64,000 bases of DNA from Tropicimonas_B omnivorans (GTDB taxonomy: Bacteria; Pseudomonadota; Alphaproteobacteria; Rhodobacterales; Rhodobacteraceae). The notes beneath the pieces are model-generated. The model made no database searches, had not been told where the DNA came from, and was given only the letters and a program-made list of their open reading frames with translations. Below are positions 25,583 through 34,978 of this stretch, one piece after another (within the stretch, counting starts at the first letter, position 1; each line of letters begins with the position of its first letter). The DNA lies in assembly GCF_031846565.1 (NCBI RefSeq), contig NZ_JAVRHL010000003.1, positions 1 through 64,000 of the forward strand, given 5' to 3'. Position numbers and translations under genes: made by a program.

Positions 25583-26626
25583 ATGGGCCAATTTCGTTCC
25601 AACGGTCAGACCGGTGGCCGCTTGCGACTGGATCGGGGCGGTATCATGATCGAAGTTCTCGAATATGGCGCGCGGCTGTCGCGGTGCCTCGTGCCGGATG
25701 CCACGGGACATCGCGCCGACATAGTGCCCGGCTTCGATACGGCCGAGGCATACGCCGAGCGAGGAGGCGTCACCGGCTCGATCGTCGGCCGTTACGGCAA
25801 TCGGATCGAGGGGGGCAGGATCGCAATCGGCGATCGGGTTTTCGAATTATCGCGCAACGACGGCGTGCACACGATGCATGGCGGTGCCCAGAATTTCTCG
25901 AGCCGGATCTGGCGTGGGGAATACGTGGACGATGATACCATTCGCCTTCGCCTGACGAGCCCGGAGGGCGATCAAGGCTGGCCGGGCCACGTCGAGGCGC
26001 AAGTCGAGTACCGGCTCGGTTCCAACCAGACGCTTGCCATCGATATGTCCGCCACCTCGGACACCGACACCTACTTGAACATGCTGTTTCACGGGTACTG
26101 GAACCTCGCGGGGCAGGGGACGGGACCGGTTCTGGCGCATTGGCTGAAACTCGCTGCCGACCATTACCTGCCGAAGGGCGGGCCAGGTGTGCCGACGGGA
26201 GAGATCCTGTCTGTCGCGGACACCGCGTTCGACTTCAGACGGGGCAAGCGTCTCGGGCAGGATATCGCACGAGTGGGGAGGGGGTACGGCCACGCCTTCT
26301 GTCTTTCGAATTACCGCCCCGGCAGGGTTGCGCCAGCCCTCGTACTGGCATGCCCGAGCAGCGGACGCGCGCTCACGCTGCGTACGGATCAGCCGAGTGT
26401 CCAAGTCTATACTGCCAACCTCTGGTCAGCTATCGAGGGTAAAGGCGGAGCGGTGTATGACGCTCACAGCGCGGTGGCGCTGGAAACGCAAGCCTACCCG
26501 AACGCCCCGAATACACCCACCTTCAATCCGCGCCCGCTCCGCGCGGGTGAAACCTACACCAACAGGATGAGGTTTGCGTTCCACAACGTTGCGAGAAGGG
26601 ATCGAGGCGCTGCGCTCTTCTCCTGA
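25583..26626 (+). CDS. Aldose 1-epimerase (galactose mutarotase family)
   Basis: A 347-residue mutarotase that interconverts alpha and beta anomers of aldoses or uronates. Family features are IVGRYGNRIEGGRIAIGDRVFEL near residue 70 (short part diagnostic), HTMHGGAQNFSSRIW with the first active-site histidine, MLFHGYWNLAGQ with the second histidine, and VALETQAYPNAPNTPTF carrying the catalytic glutamate. The start at 25583 has AGGAGAG upstream. It is divergent from udh, and a mutarotase next to a uronate dehydrogenase fits supply of the correct ring anomer. The C-terminal 15 residues after FAFHNV are non-conserved. Confidence 0.87.
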   Translation: MGQFRSNGQTGGRLRLDRGGIMIEVLEYGARLSRCLVPDATGHRADIVPGFDTAEAYAERGGVTGSIVGRYGNRIEGGRIAIGDRVFELSRNDGVHTMHGGAQNFSSRIWRGEYVDDDTIRLRLTSPEGDQGWPGHVEAQVEYRLGSNQTLAIDMSATSDTDTYLNMLFHGYWNLAGQGTGPVLAHWLKLAADHYLPKGGPGVPTGEILSVADTAFDFRRGKRLGQDIARVGRGYGHAFCLSNYRPGRVAPALVLACPSSGRALTLRTDQPSVQVYTANLWSAIEGKGGAVYDAHSAVALETQAYPNAPNTPTFNPRPLRAGETYTNRMRFAFHNVARRDRGAALFS

Positions 26627-26714
26627 TGTGGACGAGACGCGGACGCCTCCTATGCAACAACGTCGTGCGAGACCAGTTTTCTGCCGCCCACGCGCGGTCC
26701 TGGCGCCCGTCGCC

Positions 26715-27365
26715 TCAGTTACGGCGATCCAGGAGGGGAGCGACGAGTTCTGCGATGAGGGACGATCCCCGCTGTGACGGATGGGTCCGGTCGTCGTCGA
26801 AGAGCGAGAGGTCGTCGGAGCTGAACACATCGTCCATATCTGCCAGATCGACCCCCGCATCGGCGTCGGCCATGCGCCGGACGCGGGCTTCGAGCACCTG
26901 GTAGGGCGCTTCGCAGACAGTGCCTGCGTAGAGGGGCGTCGTGTAATAATCCGTCCACACGACGCGCGATCCGCGACGGCGCAGATCGGCGACAAGCGCG
27001 GGAATGGCCCCTTGCATCCCGTCTTCCGAAATGAGCCGGTCCAGCACCGGGCCGCAATCTGAACAGTCGCAGGTGCTGCGCAGGTCGTTGGCGCCTCCAT
27101 CGAGCACGATCCACTCGGCCGTCACGCCATCCAGTTGGGAGGGAATGTTGAAGGGTCCGAAGCCCCCGAGCATCCGGGCGCCGGGCATCGAGACGTCGCC
27201 CACCGGCTCTCCGAGCCTGGCATTCAGGGTATCCGCGACCGAGGCGTCCTTGTCGCGGTTCCATGCCATGACGGAATCGCCGGCGACCACGACGCGCGCC
27301 TCATCGGGCACCCCGCGACCACAGGCTGCCAGCAGCAGGAGGGGAAAAACCAGCCAGCGTTTCAT
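26715..27365 (-). CDS. SGNH/GDSL-family hydrolase lipoprotein
   Basis: A 216-residue predicted lipoprotein; the signal MKRWLVFPLLLLAAC ends in a lipobox cysteine, so it is probably anchored in the outer or inner membrane facing the periplasm. SGNH blocks: GDSVMAWN (nucleophile serine, block I), PGARM (block II glycine), DGGANDL (block III asparagine) and DDRTHPS (block V Asp/His). Length is normal for single-domain SGNH esterases. Acetyl- or acyl-ester hydrolysis on a glycan or lipid is likely but unspecified. It is followed on the same strand by no close partner; the response regulator ends 127 bases upstream of its start. Confidence 0.82.
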   Translation of the reverse strand: MKRWLVFPLLLLAACGRGVPDEARVVVAGDSVMAWNRDKDASVADTLNARLGEPVGDVSMPGARMLGGFGPFNIPSQLDGVTAEWIVLDGGANDLRSTCDCSDCGPVLDRLISEDGMQGAIPALVADLRRRGSRVVWTDYYTTPLYAGTVCEAPYQVLEARVRRMADADAGVDLADMDDVFSSDDLSLFDDDRTHPSQRGSSLIAELVAPLLDRRN

Positions 27366-27491
27366 GCGATCAGACGTAAGACGCCGCGCCGCAGGATCAA
27401 TTGCGCCTCTCCCTGGGCGGAGGATCGACGCCGCCCGGCAAGCGTGTCCTGCCCAGGGCACCGACAGGCCACGCCGCGAAAGTGGCGGCCT

Positions 27492-28151
27492 TCAGTCCCG
27501 TTCCCCCGCCCCGCCGACGAGGCCGAGCCGGGAGGCCATCAGCGTGGCCTCGGCGCGGCTGGCGATGCCGAGCTTGCGGTAGATGTTCTTGACGTGGCTG
27601 GCCACGGTGCTCTCGGCGACATCGAGGGCGAGGGCGGCATCCGCGATGCGAAGGCCACGGGCGATCAGGGACAGGACCTCGCGCTCGCGGCGGGTCAGGC
27701 TCCCGTCCAGTTCCTCGGACGGGCCGGTGCGCTGGAAATGCTCCATGATGCGCCGCGCGATGGGCGGGGAAATGGCCGGTATTCCCTCCGTGATCTGGCG
27801 AAGCTGGCGCTCCAGCCGCGCCTCGGGCTCGCTCTTGAGGAGGTACCCTCGCGCACCGGCCGAAAGCGCCCCGACGATCGCGGTATCGCTCGCCATCGCG
27901 GTGGTGACGACAGGGATCGCCATTGGCCTGACCGCGACAAGTCGGCGGATCACGTCGAAGCCGCTGCCGTCGGGAAGCCCCAGGTCGACGAGGGCGAGGT
28001 CGATCGGATCGCGCAGGCATGCGGCAAGGGCAGACCGGGTATCTGCGCGCACCGCAAGTTCGGCGTGCGGGAAGACACGCGCCGCGAGGGCCGACATCCA
28101 GTCCCGCATCTCGTAATTGTCCTCGACGACGAGGATCCGCACGATGCCCAT
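27492..28151 (-). CDS. NarL/FixJ-type response regulator
   Basis: A 219-residue response regulator. The receiver domain (residues 1-120) has the acidic pair VVEDN, phosphoacceptor D56 in LALVDLGLPDGSG, a TTAMAS switch region and K in YLLKSE. A LuxR-type helix-turn-helix follows from about residue 155 (LTRREREVLSLIARGLR ... VASHVKNIYRKLGI). Start at 28151 is one base from the stop of the histidine kinase gene, so the two are co-transcribed and translationally coupled. Target genes are unknown; the divergent surface-lipoprotein/Slam pair is the nearest candidate. Confidence 0.88.
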   Translation of the reverse strand: MGIVRILVVEDNYEMRDWMSALAARVFPHAELAVRADTRSALAACLRDPIDLALVDLGLPDGSGFDVIRRLVAVRPMAIPVVTTAMASDTAIVGALSAGARGYLLKSEPEARLERQLRQITEGIPAISPPIARRIMEHFQRTGPSEELDGSLTRREREVLSLIARGLRIADAALALDVAESTVASHVKNIYRKLGIASRAEATLMASRLGLVGGAGERD

Positions 28152-28152
28152 G

Positions 28153-30261
28153 TCAGGCCGCGGCGCGATCGGCGAGACCGGGCCCCAGCTTCGCCAGGAT
28201 CTCGGTGCCCTCGGACCCGGTCGACAGATCGAACGCGCCGCCGCCGGCTTCGAGGCGTGCGCGCATGTTTCGCAGGCCGTGCCCGTCCGGGGCCATCGCG
28301 CCGGCAAAGCCGTGGCCGTCATCGGCTATGAGCAGCGACAGCGCATCGGCGCCGCCGACGGGATGGACCCGCATGGCCGTGGCGCCCGAATGCTTGATCA
28401 CGTTGCTGACAGCCTCGCGCAGGACGGCGCGCAGGGTGACGGCGCGCATGAAGCCGATCCGGGCGCCTTCCCCGAGGGCGCTTGTCGGCCAGTCGAGGGC
28501 AATGCCGTGGGGGGCGAGGCGCTCGGCAGTCTCGAGCCGCATCTCGGCCAGGAGTTCGCCGAGATCGAAGGTGCTGTCGAAGCCCTCGTTGATGATGGTG
28601 CGCAGATCGGCCAGCGTATCGCGCAGCAGATCGTCCTTGCGCTCCTCGTCGGCGGCGTGAAGCGCCGAGAGGATCTGGGCGCCGATATTGTCATGGACAT
28701 CCCGGCTGATGCGATCCCGCTCCGTCCGCACGCCGGTCTCGAAGGCGCGGCGGCTCTGTGTCGCGAGATCCAGCAGACGGACGAGCTGGCGCCATGTGGC
28801 AATGTCGGACGGTGCGAAGACGCGTCGCCCCCCCGCGGCATAGGCTAGGCGCCGGGGCGGAAGGCCGGCCGGCCCGGGCAATTCGAGGGCGAGGCCCGAC
28901 TGGACGAGGCGGGGTTCGGGCCGGGTGGCCCCGTCCGGCTCGACCGGCGACGCGCCGTAGAGCTCGGCCAGAAGCGCGTCGTAGCGGCTGTGGCGCCGGG
29001 TTTCGTCGGGGGCGAGGGCAATCTCGAGAATGGCGGGCATGTAGTCGGCGGAGGCGTCGAGACCGGGGCGCCGGACAAGCGTCCGGTGGAGCAGGAACTG
29101 CCTCAGCGGGAACCAGACGAGGCCCGCGAGGATCAGCGACAGCGCAAGCGAGACATCCGACCGCGCGCCGAGCCAGCCGATAAGCAGAAGGTCGAGGGCG
29201 AAGACGGACAGCGCCCCCCCGAGCCAGAGCCAGACCAGCCAGGCGTAGCGGTCGAGGTCGAACAGGCGATAGCGCAGCAGCCCGAGCGCGAGCCCCACAT
29301 GCATGATCGAGAAGAACCCGAAGGCGTAGCCCTGGCTGATCAGCGACTTGTCCGTCAGGCCGAGCGCCGGCGGCGCCACGGACAGGAACACGAAGAGCGA
29401 GCAGCCGACGAGCGTGGCCACCAGAAACCAGCGCAGGCCCGCCCGGTCGAGCGGCTCGCCGCGGCTGCGGATCCATTGCAGGACGCCGAGGACGATGGCG
29501 CCGATCATCTGGCTTAGCACCGCGAGCGAGCTCCAGAGCGCCGGCGCGAGCCAGAGCATGTCGGCGACGATGAGTGCGCCGTAGGCAAGGAGCGGAACGA
29601 GCAGCCAGCGAGGATGCCAGAGCGGGCGCGGGTACATCATGAAGAGCCCGACGAGCGCGATCCCGAAGGACATCGCGCCCACATGGTTGATCGAGCTCAG
29701 CCAGCGGAAGATCGTGCCGTCCATCGCGATCGGCCGGGTCGAGTAGATCGCGGCGGACCAGGCGAAGACGGGCACGAAGAGGCCCGTCGCGGCGAACATC
29801 CGTGCGCCCCAGTCCCTTGGCCGCAAGGCAAGGACCCAGGCGCCGATCAGCACCGCGAAGATGCCGACGCCGATCTGGAACCAGAAGGCGGCGGGCAGAT
29901 GGGAGGCCATGCGCGCGACAGGGGCGTTCGGCGCTGTCGCGACTTCCCCTGAAGCTGTCTCGTAGCGCAGGTCTGTGCCCGGGGTCCGCAGCGCCTCGAA
30001 GAGCCTGTCCTGCCTGGCGAAGAAGGCCGCCCGCTCGCCCCAGCTGGGCAGGGTGTCAGGCTCCTCGATCAGGTCGCCCGCGCCGATCTCGATGCCGCCG
30101 GCGGAGAGAAGACGCGCGTCCGGCGGCAGGTCGGACTCGGTGCGGGCAAGCGCGGTCCAGATCACGAGGGCGGCGGCGAGAAGCGCAGCAAGGGCGGCGA
30201 CGGCCAGCGCCGAGACGGGGGAAAGACGGATCACACTCGTTACGAACATACCAAGGACCAT
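28153..30261 (-). CDS. Membrane sensor histidine kinase (NarL-partner, HisKA_3-like)
   Basis: A 702-residue sensor. One N-terminal membrane helix (ALAVAALAALLAAALVIW) is followed by a periplasmic segment of about 90 residues. Seven to eight further hydrophobic helices (about residues 115-380) resemble a 7TM-type sensor module. The dimerisation/H-box is RDRISRDVHDNIGAQ with H near residue 521. The ATPase domain has REAVSNVIKHSGA (N box) and IADDGHGFAG with a later GHGLRNMRARLE (G boxes). It pairs with the response regulator immediately downstream. The start could be 30261 or 30249. The ligand is unknown; the large membrane region suggests sensing of a lipid-soluble or envelope signal. Confidence 0.85.
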   Translation of the reverse strand: MVLGMFVTSVIRLSPVSALAVAALAALLAAALVIWTALARTESDLPPDARLLSAGGIEIGAGDLIEEPDTLPSWGERAAFFARQDRLFEALRTPGTDLRYETASGEVATAPNAPVARMASHLPAAFWFQIGVGIFAVLIGAWVLALRPRDWGARMFAATGLFVPVFAWSAAIYSTRPIAMDGTIFRWLSSINHVGAMSFGIALVGLFMMYPRPLWHPRWLLVPLLAYGALIVADMLWLAPALWSSLAVLSQMIGAIVLGVLQWIRSRGEPLDRAGLRWFLVATLVGCSLFVFLSVAPPALGLTDKSLISQGYAFGFFSIMHVGLALGLLRYRLFDLDRYAWLVWLWLGGALSVFALDLLLIGWLGARSDVSLALSLILAGLVWFPLRQFLLHRTLVRRPGLDASADYMPAILEIALAPDETRRHSRYDALLAELYGASPVEPDGATRPEPRLVQSGLALELPGPAGLPPRRLAYAAGGRRVFAPSDIATWRQLVRLLDLATQSRRAFETGVRTERDRISRDVHDNIGAQILSALHAADEERKDDLLRDTLADLRTIINEGFDSTFDLGELLAEMRLETAERLAPHGIALDWPTSALGEGARIGFMRAVTLRAVLREAVSNVIKHSGATAMRVHPVGGADALSLLIADDGHGFAGAMAPDGHGLRNMRARLEAGGGAFDLSTGSEGTEILAKLGPGLADRAAA

Positions 30262-30384
30262 CGCGCGTCGGGCCCCGAACGTCCCTCCCCGGAACGGGGG
30301 ATGGTGCGGCGGCGAACGATTCCCAGAATTAACGCTACGGAAGAAAGCCGCGTCAACAGCGGCTCTCATGTAGGGATCAGTGAA

Positions 30385-31497
30385 ATGAAACTATCGACCT
30401 TGGCAGTCGCGGCGCTCGTGACGGCGCTCGCGGCATGTGGAAGCGGTGGCGGCGGTGGCTTCACCAACGTCTCGACGAGCGGCGGCTCCGGTGGGTCGAA
30501 CGGCGGTGGCGGGTCGAACGGCGGCGGCGGATCGTCCGGCGGCGGCACGGATGTCGAGGGCGCCGAAGGGCTTGGCAAGGTCGTGGAGCTCCGCGGTTTC
30601 GCGGCCCAGTCCCGGAAGCAGGAGATGAATATTCCGGGCTCGCCCGTGACGTTGTACGAGGCCGGGCCGTTGCCGTGGAACAATGCCGGCGGCAACGTGA
30701 GCGGCCCGGACGGCGTCATCACCGGTGAGGTCGATCTGAGGAACGCCACCTTCGCCGCCAATACCGGCCAAGACTACGTCAGCGCCAGCGGCACGGCCAG
30801 CCTGACGCTCGACGGAAGCTTGCCGGACGAGCCGAACGCGACAGGCACCAGCTTCCTTGGACGGCCGTCCTTCCAGAATACGGGCTCGGCCGACCTCTTC
30901 ACCGTGCGCCCTCGGGATGAGAGCGGCGATGACGTCGAGGATTTCTTCGTCGTCGAGTACGGAAAGAACGTTCTGGATACGCGGTTCAGGGACCAGACCG
31001 TCGCCATCCTCTACGGCGGGGACTTCTCGGACGAAGCCGCCTTGTCGGGCAAGCCCGCGACAGCGACCTACAGCCGCTCCGAGGGAGCCGAGATGAGCTT
31101 TGCCGTCGGCCGCTCCCCGGCCGAGTTCTCCGGTCCCGGACAGGTCTCCGCCGACGTCCGTCTCGATGTGGACTTCGCCAACTCGACCGTCAGCGGGCGG
31201 ATCGGCAACTACGACGGCAGCGCGGATGACCCGATCGGCGATGTCGCTCTCGAGAACGGCAAGATCTCGGGCGTCCACTATTCGGGCGGGGCGCGGCTCG
31301 TGCAGAGCGGGACGACCACCTCCGCCGGAACGACGTCGAACGGTCACTTCGCCGGCTCCTTCATGGGCGACGATGCCTCGCGCACCTCGGGTGTCCTTCT
31401 GCTGAACGGCACCGCGCCGGATCCGAACGATGGCGGCGCCTCCAAGGCGTTCTCGATCACCGGCAACTACACCGCCGATCAACAGGCCCAGCCCTGA
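30385..31497 (+). CDS. TbpB-like surface lipoprotein (Slam substrate)
   Basis: A 370-residue lipoprotein. The signal MKLSTLAVAALVTALAAC gives a lipobox at C18, followed by a long flexible glycine/serine linker (residues 19-55). The rest is rich in beta strands and ends with the transferrin-binding-protein beta-barrel pattern GHFAGSFMGDDASRTSGVLL. Family members in Neisseria bind host iron or heme carriers; in environmental bacteria ligands are mostly unknown. The gene directly downstream encodes a Slam-type outer membrane protein, the machinery that moves such lipoproteins to the cell surface. It is divergent from the two-component system, 124 bases away. Confidence 0.8.
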   Translation: MKLSTLAVAALVTALAACGSGGGGGFTNVSTSGGSGGSNGGGGSNGGGGSSGGGTDVEGAEGLGKVVELRGFAAQSRKQEMNIPGSPVTLYEAGPLPWNNAGGNVSGPDGVITGEVDLRNATFAANTGQDYVSASGTASLTLDGSLPDEPNATGTSFLGRPSFQNTGSADLFTVRPRDESGDDVEDFFVVEYGKNVLDTRFRDQTVAILYGGDFSDEAALSGKPATATYSRSEGAEMSFAVGRSPAEFSGPGQVSADVRLDVDFANSTVSGRIGNYDGSADDPIGDVALENGKISGVHYSGGARLVQSGTTTSAGTTSNGHFAGSFMGDDASRTSGVLLLNGTAPDPNDGGASKAFSITGNYTADQQAQP

Positions 31498-31565
31498 TCG
31501 GCCGCGGGCCGGCCTCCTCCCGGGCCGGCCCGCACCTTGACCCCCTCCCGAGGAGCCCCCGCCCC

Positions 31566-32894
31566 ATGACCGGAGCTTTCCGCCCGTTCCTCGTCGCCCT
31601 TACGCTGGCGCTCGGCCTCCCGTCGGTCTCCCTCGCAGAGGCGGGCGCCCCGACGATCCGGATCGAGACCAATCAGCAGGTCATCGCCCTCGTCCGCCTT
31701 CTCATTGCCGAAGGGCGGTACGACGAGGCGCGCGCGGCCATCGCGTCCTGGCAGCCGGACCACCCCGATGCAGCCATCCGGCGTGCCTATGTCGAGGGAC
31801 TGATCGCAAGCGGGCAGGGGGACGAGATGCGCGCCGCCGGGATCTACCGCGCGATCCTCGTCGAACGTCCCGAGCTTGAACTCGCGCGCATGGAACTTGC
31901 CGGCGCGCTCTACCGCGCGGGCCGGGACGGCGCCGCGCGCGGGCAGGCGGAGCGCCTGATCGCCGCCGGTGTGGACGACCGCACCGGCGGCTCCCTCCAG
32001 CGGCTCGTCCGCTCCATCGACGACCGCCGCCCGGTCCGGGTCCGCGGCTTCCTCTCGGTCCTGCCCTCGACCAACGTGAATGGCGGGACGGACAACGAAA
32101 CCGTGCCGCTGGGTGACCTCGAGGCGGACATCGACGAGGAAAGCCGCCGGGCGTCCGGCATCGGACTCGCAGCCGGGGCGCAGATCCTGGGCCGGGCGAA
32201 GCTGTCCGAAGAGACCGCGATCCTCTCCGATCTCACCCTAGAGGCGCGCCGCTGGGAGGAAATCGATCGCACGCTTCTTCTGGGCAGTGCCCGCATCGGG
32301 ATCGATCAGCGCTTCGACCGGGCCTCGGTCTATCCCTACCTGTCCTTCGGCGCACAAGCTCAGGACGGCGATGACAGCTACCACTACCGCGGCATCGGCG
32401 CCGAACTGAACGTTCGCGCGGGAACCAACTGGCGCCTATTTGCCGCCCCCGACTGGCGCGACGAGACCTTTCCCGACACCCCGGATCGCGACGGCCGGAC
32501 GCTCTCCTTCAGTGTGCAGGCCGACCGGTTCGGCGGGGCCGACCGCTTCGTGCGACTGATTGCCGGATATTCCGGCGCCCGGAAGGAGACCGAGCGCTAC
32601 TCGTTCGACGAATGGCGCGTGGGACTTGGCGCCTACCGCGAGTTTCCGAGCGGGATCACGCTCTATGGCCAATCGTTCTATGCCGAACGGGACTACGAGG
32701 GCGATTATCCCGGCCTCTCCGAGCCGCAATCCGACCGGCGGACGGAGCTTCTCGCGACGCTGACCAAGCGGGATGTCGTGATCGCCGGCTTCGCGCCCCA
32801 GATCACCCTGACGCACAGTCGCAACCGCTCCAACGCGGCCTTCGACGACACCCGGGCGACCACTGCCGAGGTCCGGCTCACCCGGGACTTCTGA
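31566..32894 (+). CDS. Slam-type outer-membrane lipoprotein translocator (type XI secretion)
   Basis: A 442-residue protein with signal peptide (residues 1-24), an N-terminal TPR-like helical domain (about 35-150: LIAEGRYDEARAAIAS, AAGIYRAILVERPELELAR) and a C-terminal beta-barrel of about 290 residues ending in LTRDF, the terminal phenylalanine expected for outer-membrane barrels. This layout is that of surface lipoprotein assembly modifiers (DUF560). The upstream gene encodes a TbpB-like lipoprotein, the standard cargo, separated by 68 bases. Together they make a minimal type XI secretion pair. Confidence 0.85.
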   Translation: MTGAFRPFLVALTLALGLPSVSLAEAGAPTIRIETNQQVIALVRLLIAEGRYDEARAAIASWQPDHPDAAIRRAYVEGLIASGQGDEMRAAGIYRAILVERPELELARMELAGALYRAGRDGAARGQAERLIAAGVDDRTGGSLQRLVRSIDDRRPVRVRGFLSVLPSTNVNGGTDNETVPLGDLEADIDEESRRASGIGLAAGAQILGRAKLSEETAILSDLTLEARRWEEIDRTLLLGSARIGIDQRFDRASVYPYLSFGAQAQDGDDSYHYRGIGAELNVRAGTNWRLFAAPDWRDETFPDTPDRDGRTLSFSVQADRFGGADRFVRLIAGYSGARKETERYSFDEWRVGLGAYREFPSGITLYGQSFYAERDYEGDYPGLSEPQSDRRTELLATLTKRDVVIAGFAPQITLTHSRNRSNAAFDDTRATTAEVRLTRDF

Positions 32895-33075
32895 CGCGGC
32901 CCGCGCCGGTCCGGCGCCGACGATCTTTCCGATATCTCCCCGCGATCCGGTCCGATCGTTCCGCATGACGCGGGGCAGTCGAACGAGCTTCCCTATTTGC
33001 ATCTCCCGGCTTGAGGTTCTCCGCCGCAAGCCGCAAATCCCTTGCGAATTCCATAGGATACAAGGACCAGGGAGC

Positions 33076-34062
33076 ATGATGCTTCGCAATGCAGCCTTCG
33101 GCCTGGCCCTCGCGGCCGGCTTCGGTACGGCGCCCGCGACGGCGCAGGTGGACGAGATCCTCAACGTCTCGTACGACATCGCCCGCGAGCTCTACGCGGC
33201 GATCAATCCGGCTTTCCTCGACCAGTACGAGGGCGGCGATCTGACCATCAACCAGAGCCATGCCGGCTCCTCGAAGCAGGCGCGCGGGATCCTTCAGGGG
33301 CTCCAGGCCGATCTCGTCACCTTCAACCAGGTGCTCGACATCCAGATTCTCGCCGACAACGGCTTCGTGGCGGAGGATTGGCAGGACCAGTTCCCGAACA
33401 ACGCCTCGCCCTACTATTCGCTGCCGGCCTTCATGGTGCGCGAGGGCAATCCCAAGGGGATCGAAAGCTGGGACGACCTCGTGGCCGAAGACGTCTCGGT
33501 CATCTTCCCGAACCCCAAGACTTCGGGCAACGCGCGCTACACCTATCTCGCCGCCTGGGCCTATGCGCTGGCCGAGAACGAGGGCGACGAAGAGGCGGCG
33601 CAGGCCTTCGTCGACAAGCTGCTCGAGAATGTCGAGGTGTTCGACACGGGCGGCCGCGGTGCGACGACGACCTTCACCGAGCGCGGGATCGGCGATGTCC
33701 TCGTGACGTTCGAGGCCGAAGTGCTCAACATCGTGGATCAGACCCCGGGCTACGAGGCGGTGGTGCCCTCGCAATCGCTGCTGGCGGAGTTCCCGGTCGC
33801 CGTGGTGGAGCGCGTGGCAGAGCAGCGCGGCAGCGCGGGGATCGCTCGCGATTATCTCGAGTTCCTCTACTCGGCGCCGGGCCAGGAGATCCTCGCCAGC
33901 TTCAACAACCGCGTGCATGACGAGGCGGTCGTCGAGGCGAATGCGGACCGGTTCCCCGAGGTCGAGCTGTTCACTGTGGAGGATGTCTTCGGGTCGTGGC
34001 AGGAGGCGCAGGACACTCACTTCGCCTCGGGCGGCATCCTCGACCAGATGCTGCGCGACTGA
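33076..34062 (+). CDS. cysP: Sulfate/thiosulfate ABC transporter substrate-binding protein
   Basis: A 328-residue periplasmic binding protein with a signal peptide ending at ATAQ (about residue 23). Sulfate-binding family features: VSYDIARELYAAINPAF, NQSHAGSSKQARGILQGL, ADLVTFNQVLDI, and the anion-site region FPNPKTSGNARYTYLAAW. Length is close to E. coli CysP/Sbp. ATG ATG at 33076/33079; CAGGGAG precedes. It begins a compact operon cysP-cysT-cysW-cysA, ordered as in E. coli. The 181-base upstream gap contains the probable promoter; no clear CysB site was identified. Confidence 0.92.
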   Translation: MMLRNAAFGLALAAGFGTAPATAQVDEILNVSYDIARELYAAINPAFLDQYEGGDLTINQSHAGSSKQARGILQGLQADLVTFNQVLDIQILADNGFVAEDWQDQFPNNASPYYSLPAFMVREGNPKGIESWDDLVAEDVSVIFPNPKTSGNARYTYLAAWAYALAENEGDEEAAQAFVDKLLENVEVFDTGGRGATTTFTERGIGDVLVTFEAEVLNIVDQTPGYEAVVPSQSLLAEFPVAVVERVAEQRGSAGIARDYLEFLYSAPGQEILASFNNRVHDEAVVEANADRFPEVELFTVEDVFGSWQEAQDTHFASGGILDQMLRD

Positions 34063-34113
34063 CCCGCCGCGCCCCCCGGGCCTGATGGTGCCGGGGGGCG
34101 CAAAAGGACGACG

Positions 34114-34977
34114 ATGCCTGTTCTGCAGACCCCCCAGACGCGCCTGTCGCGGCGCCGCCGCAGCCCTTTGCCCGGGCTCGGCCTCACGCTCGGCGTGACG
34201 GTCACCTTCGTCACGCTCATCGTGCTCCTTCCGCTTCTCGGTCTCGGCTGGCAGCTCGCCCAGCTCGGCTGGTCGGACTATCTCTTCGTGATGACCGACA
34301 GCCGGACGCTCGCGGCGCTGCGGATCACGCTCACGGCGGCCGCGGCGGCGACGGTGGCGAACGGGCTCTTCGGGCTGCTTCTCGCCTGGGTTCTCGTGCG
34401 CTACCGCTTCCCCGGCCGTGCCGCGCTGGACGCGCTCGTCGATCTGCCCTTCGCACTGCCCACGGCCGTCGCCGGGATCGCGCTCGTGTCGCTCTATTCC
34501 CAGAACGGCTGGATCGGCGCGCTGACCGCCCCCTTGGGCTTCGAGATCGCCTATAGCTGGGCCGGCATCGTGATCGCCATGCTCTTCACCTCGGTGCCCT
34601 TCGCTGTCCGCGCGATCCAGCCCCTGATCGAGGAGTTGGACCCGGCCGAGGAAGCCGCGGCCCTGACACTCGGCGCATCGCGCTGGCAGATCTTTCGCGC
34701 GGTCACGCTGCCGCAGTTGATGCCCGGCATCCTGACCGGAACGGGGCTCTCCTTCGTGCGCTCGCTGGGGGAATTCGGCGCGGTGATCTTCATCGCCGGC
34801 AACATTCCGTTCGAGACCGAGATCGCCTCGCTCCTCATCATGATCCGTCTCGACGAGTTCGACTATCCGGCCGCGGCCGCGATCGCCGGAACGATGCTGG
34901 CGCTGTCGCTCGTCCTCCTCGTCGCGATCAACATCGCGCAGACCCGGCTCTATCGCCGCTTCGAGACGGGGGCCTGA
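34114..34977 (+). CDS. cysT: Sulfate ABC transporter permease CysT
   Basis: A 287-residue inner-membrane permease (CysT, also called CysU) with six predicted spans. Marks include LPLLGLGWQLAQLGWSDYLF, LVDLPFALPTAVAGIAL, the EAA loop EELDPAEEAAALTLGASRW, and FVRSLGEFGAVIFIAGNIPF. It pairs with CysW to form the sulfate channel. It ends one base before the cysW start codon. Confidence 0.93.
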   Translation: MPVLQTPQTRLSRRRRSPLPGLGLTLGVTVTFVTLIVLLPLLGLGWQLAQLGWSDYLFVMTDSRTLAALRITLTAAAAATVANGLFGLLLAWVLVRYRFPGRAALDALVDLPFALPTAVAGIALVSLYSQNGWIGALTAPLGFEIAYSWAGIVIAMLFTSVPFAVRAIQPLIEELDPAEEAAALTLGASRWQIFRAVTLPQLMPGILTGTGLSFVRSLGEFGAVIFIAGNIPFETEIASLLIMIRLDEFDYPAAAAIAGTMLALSLVLLVAINIAQTRLYRRFETGA

Positions 34978-34978
34978 G

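Noticed and set aside
30475..30545. Glycine-codon repeats (GGTGGCGGG-type) as a tandem DNA repeat or recombination site
   Set aside because: It encodes the flexible Gly/Ser linker of the surface lipoprotein; the DNA repetition follows from the protein sequence.
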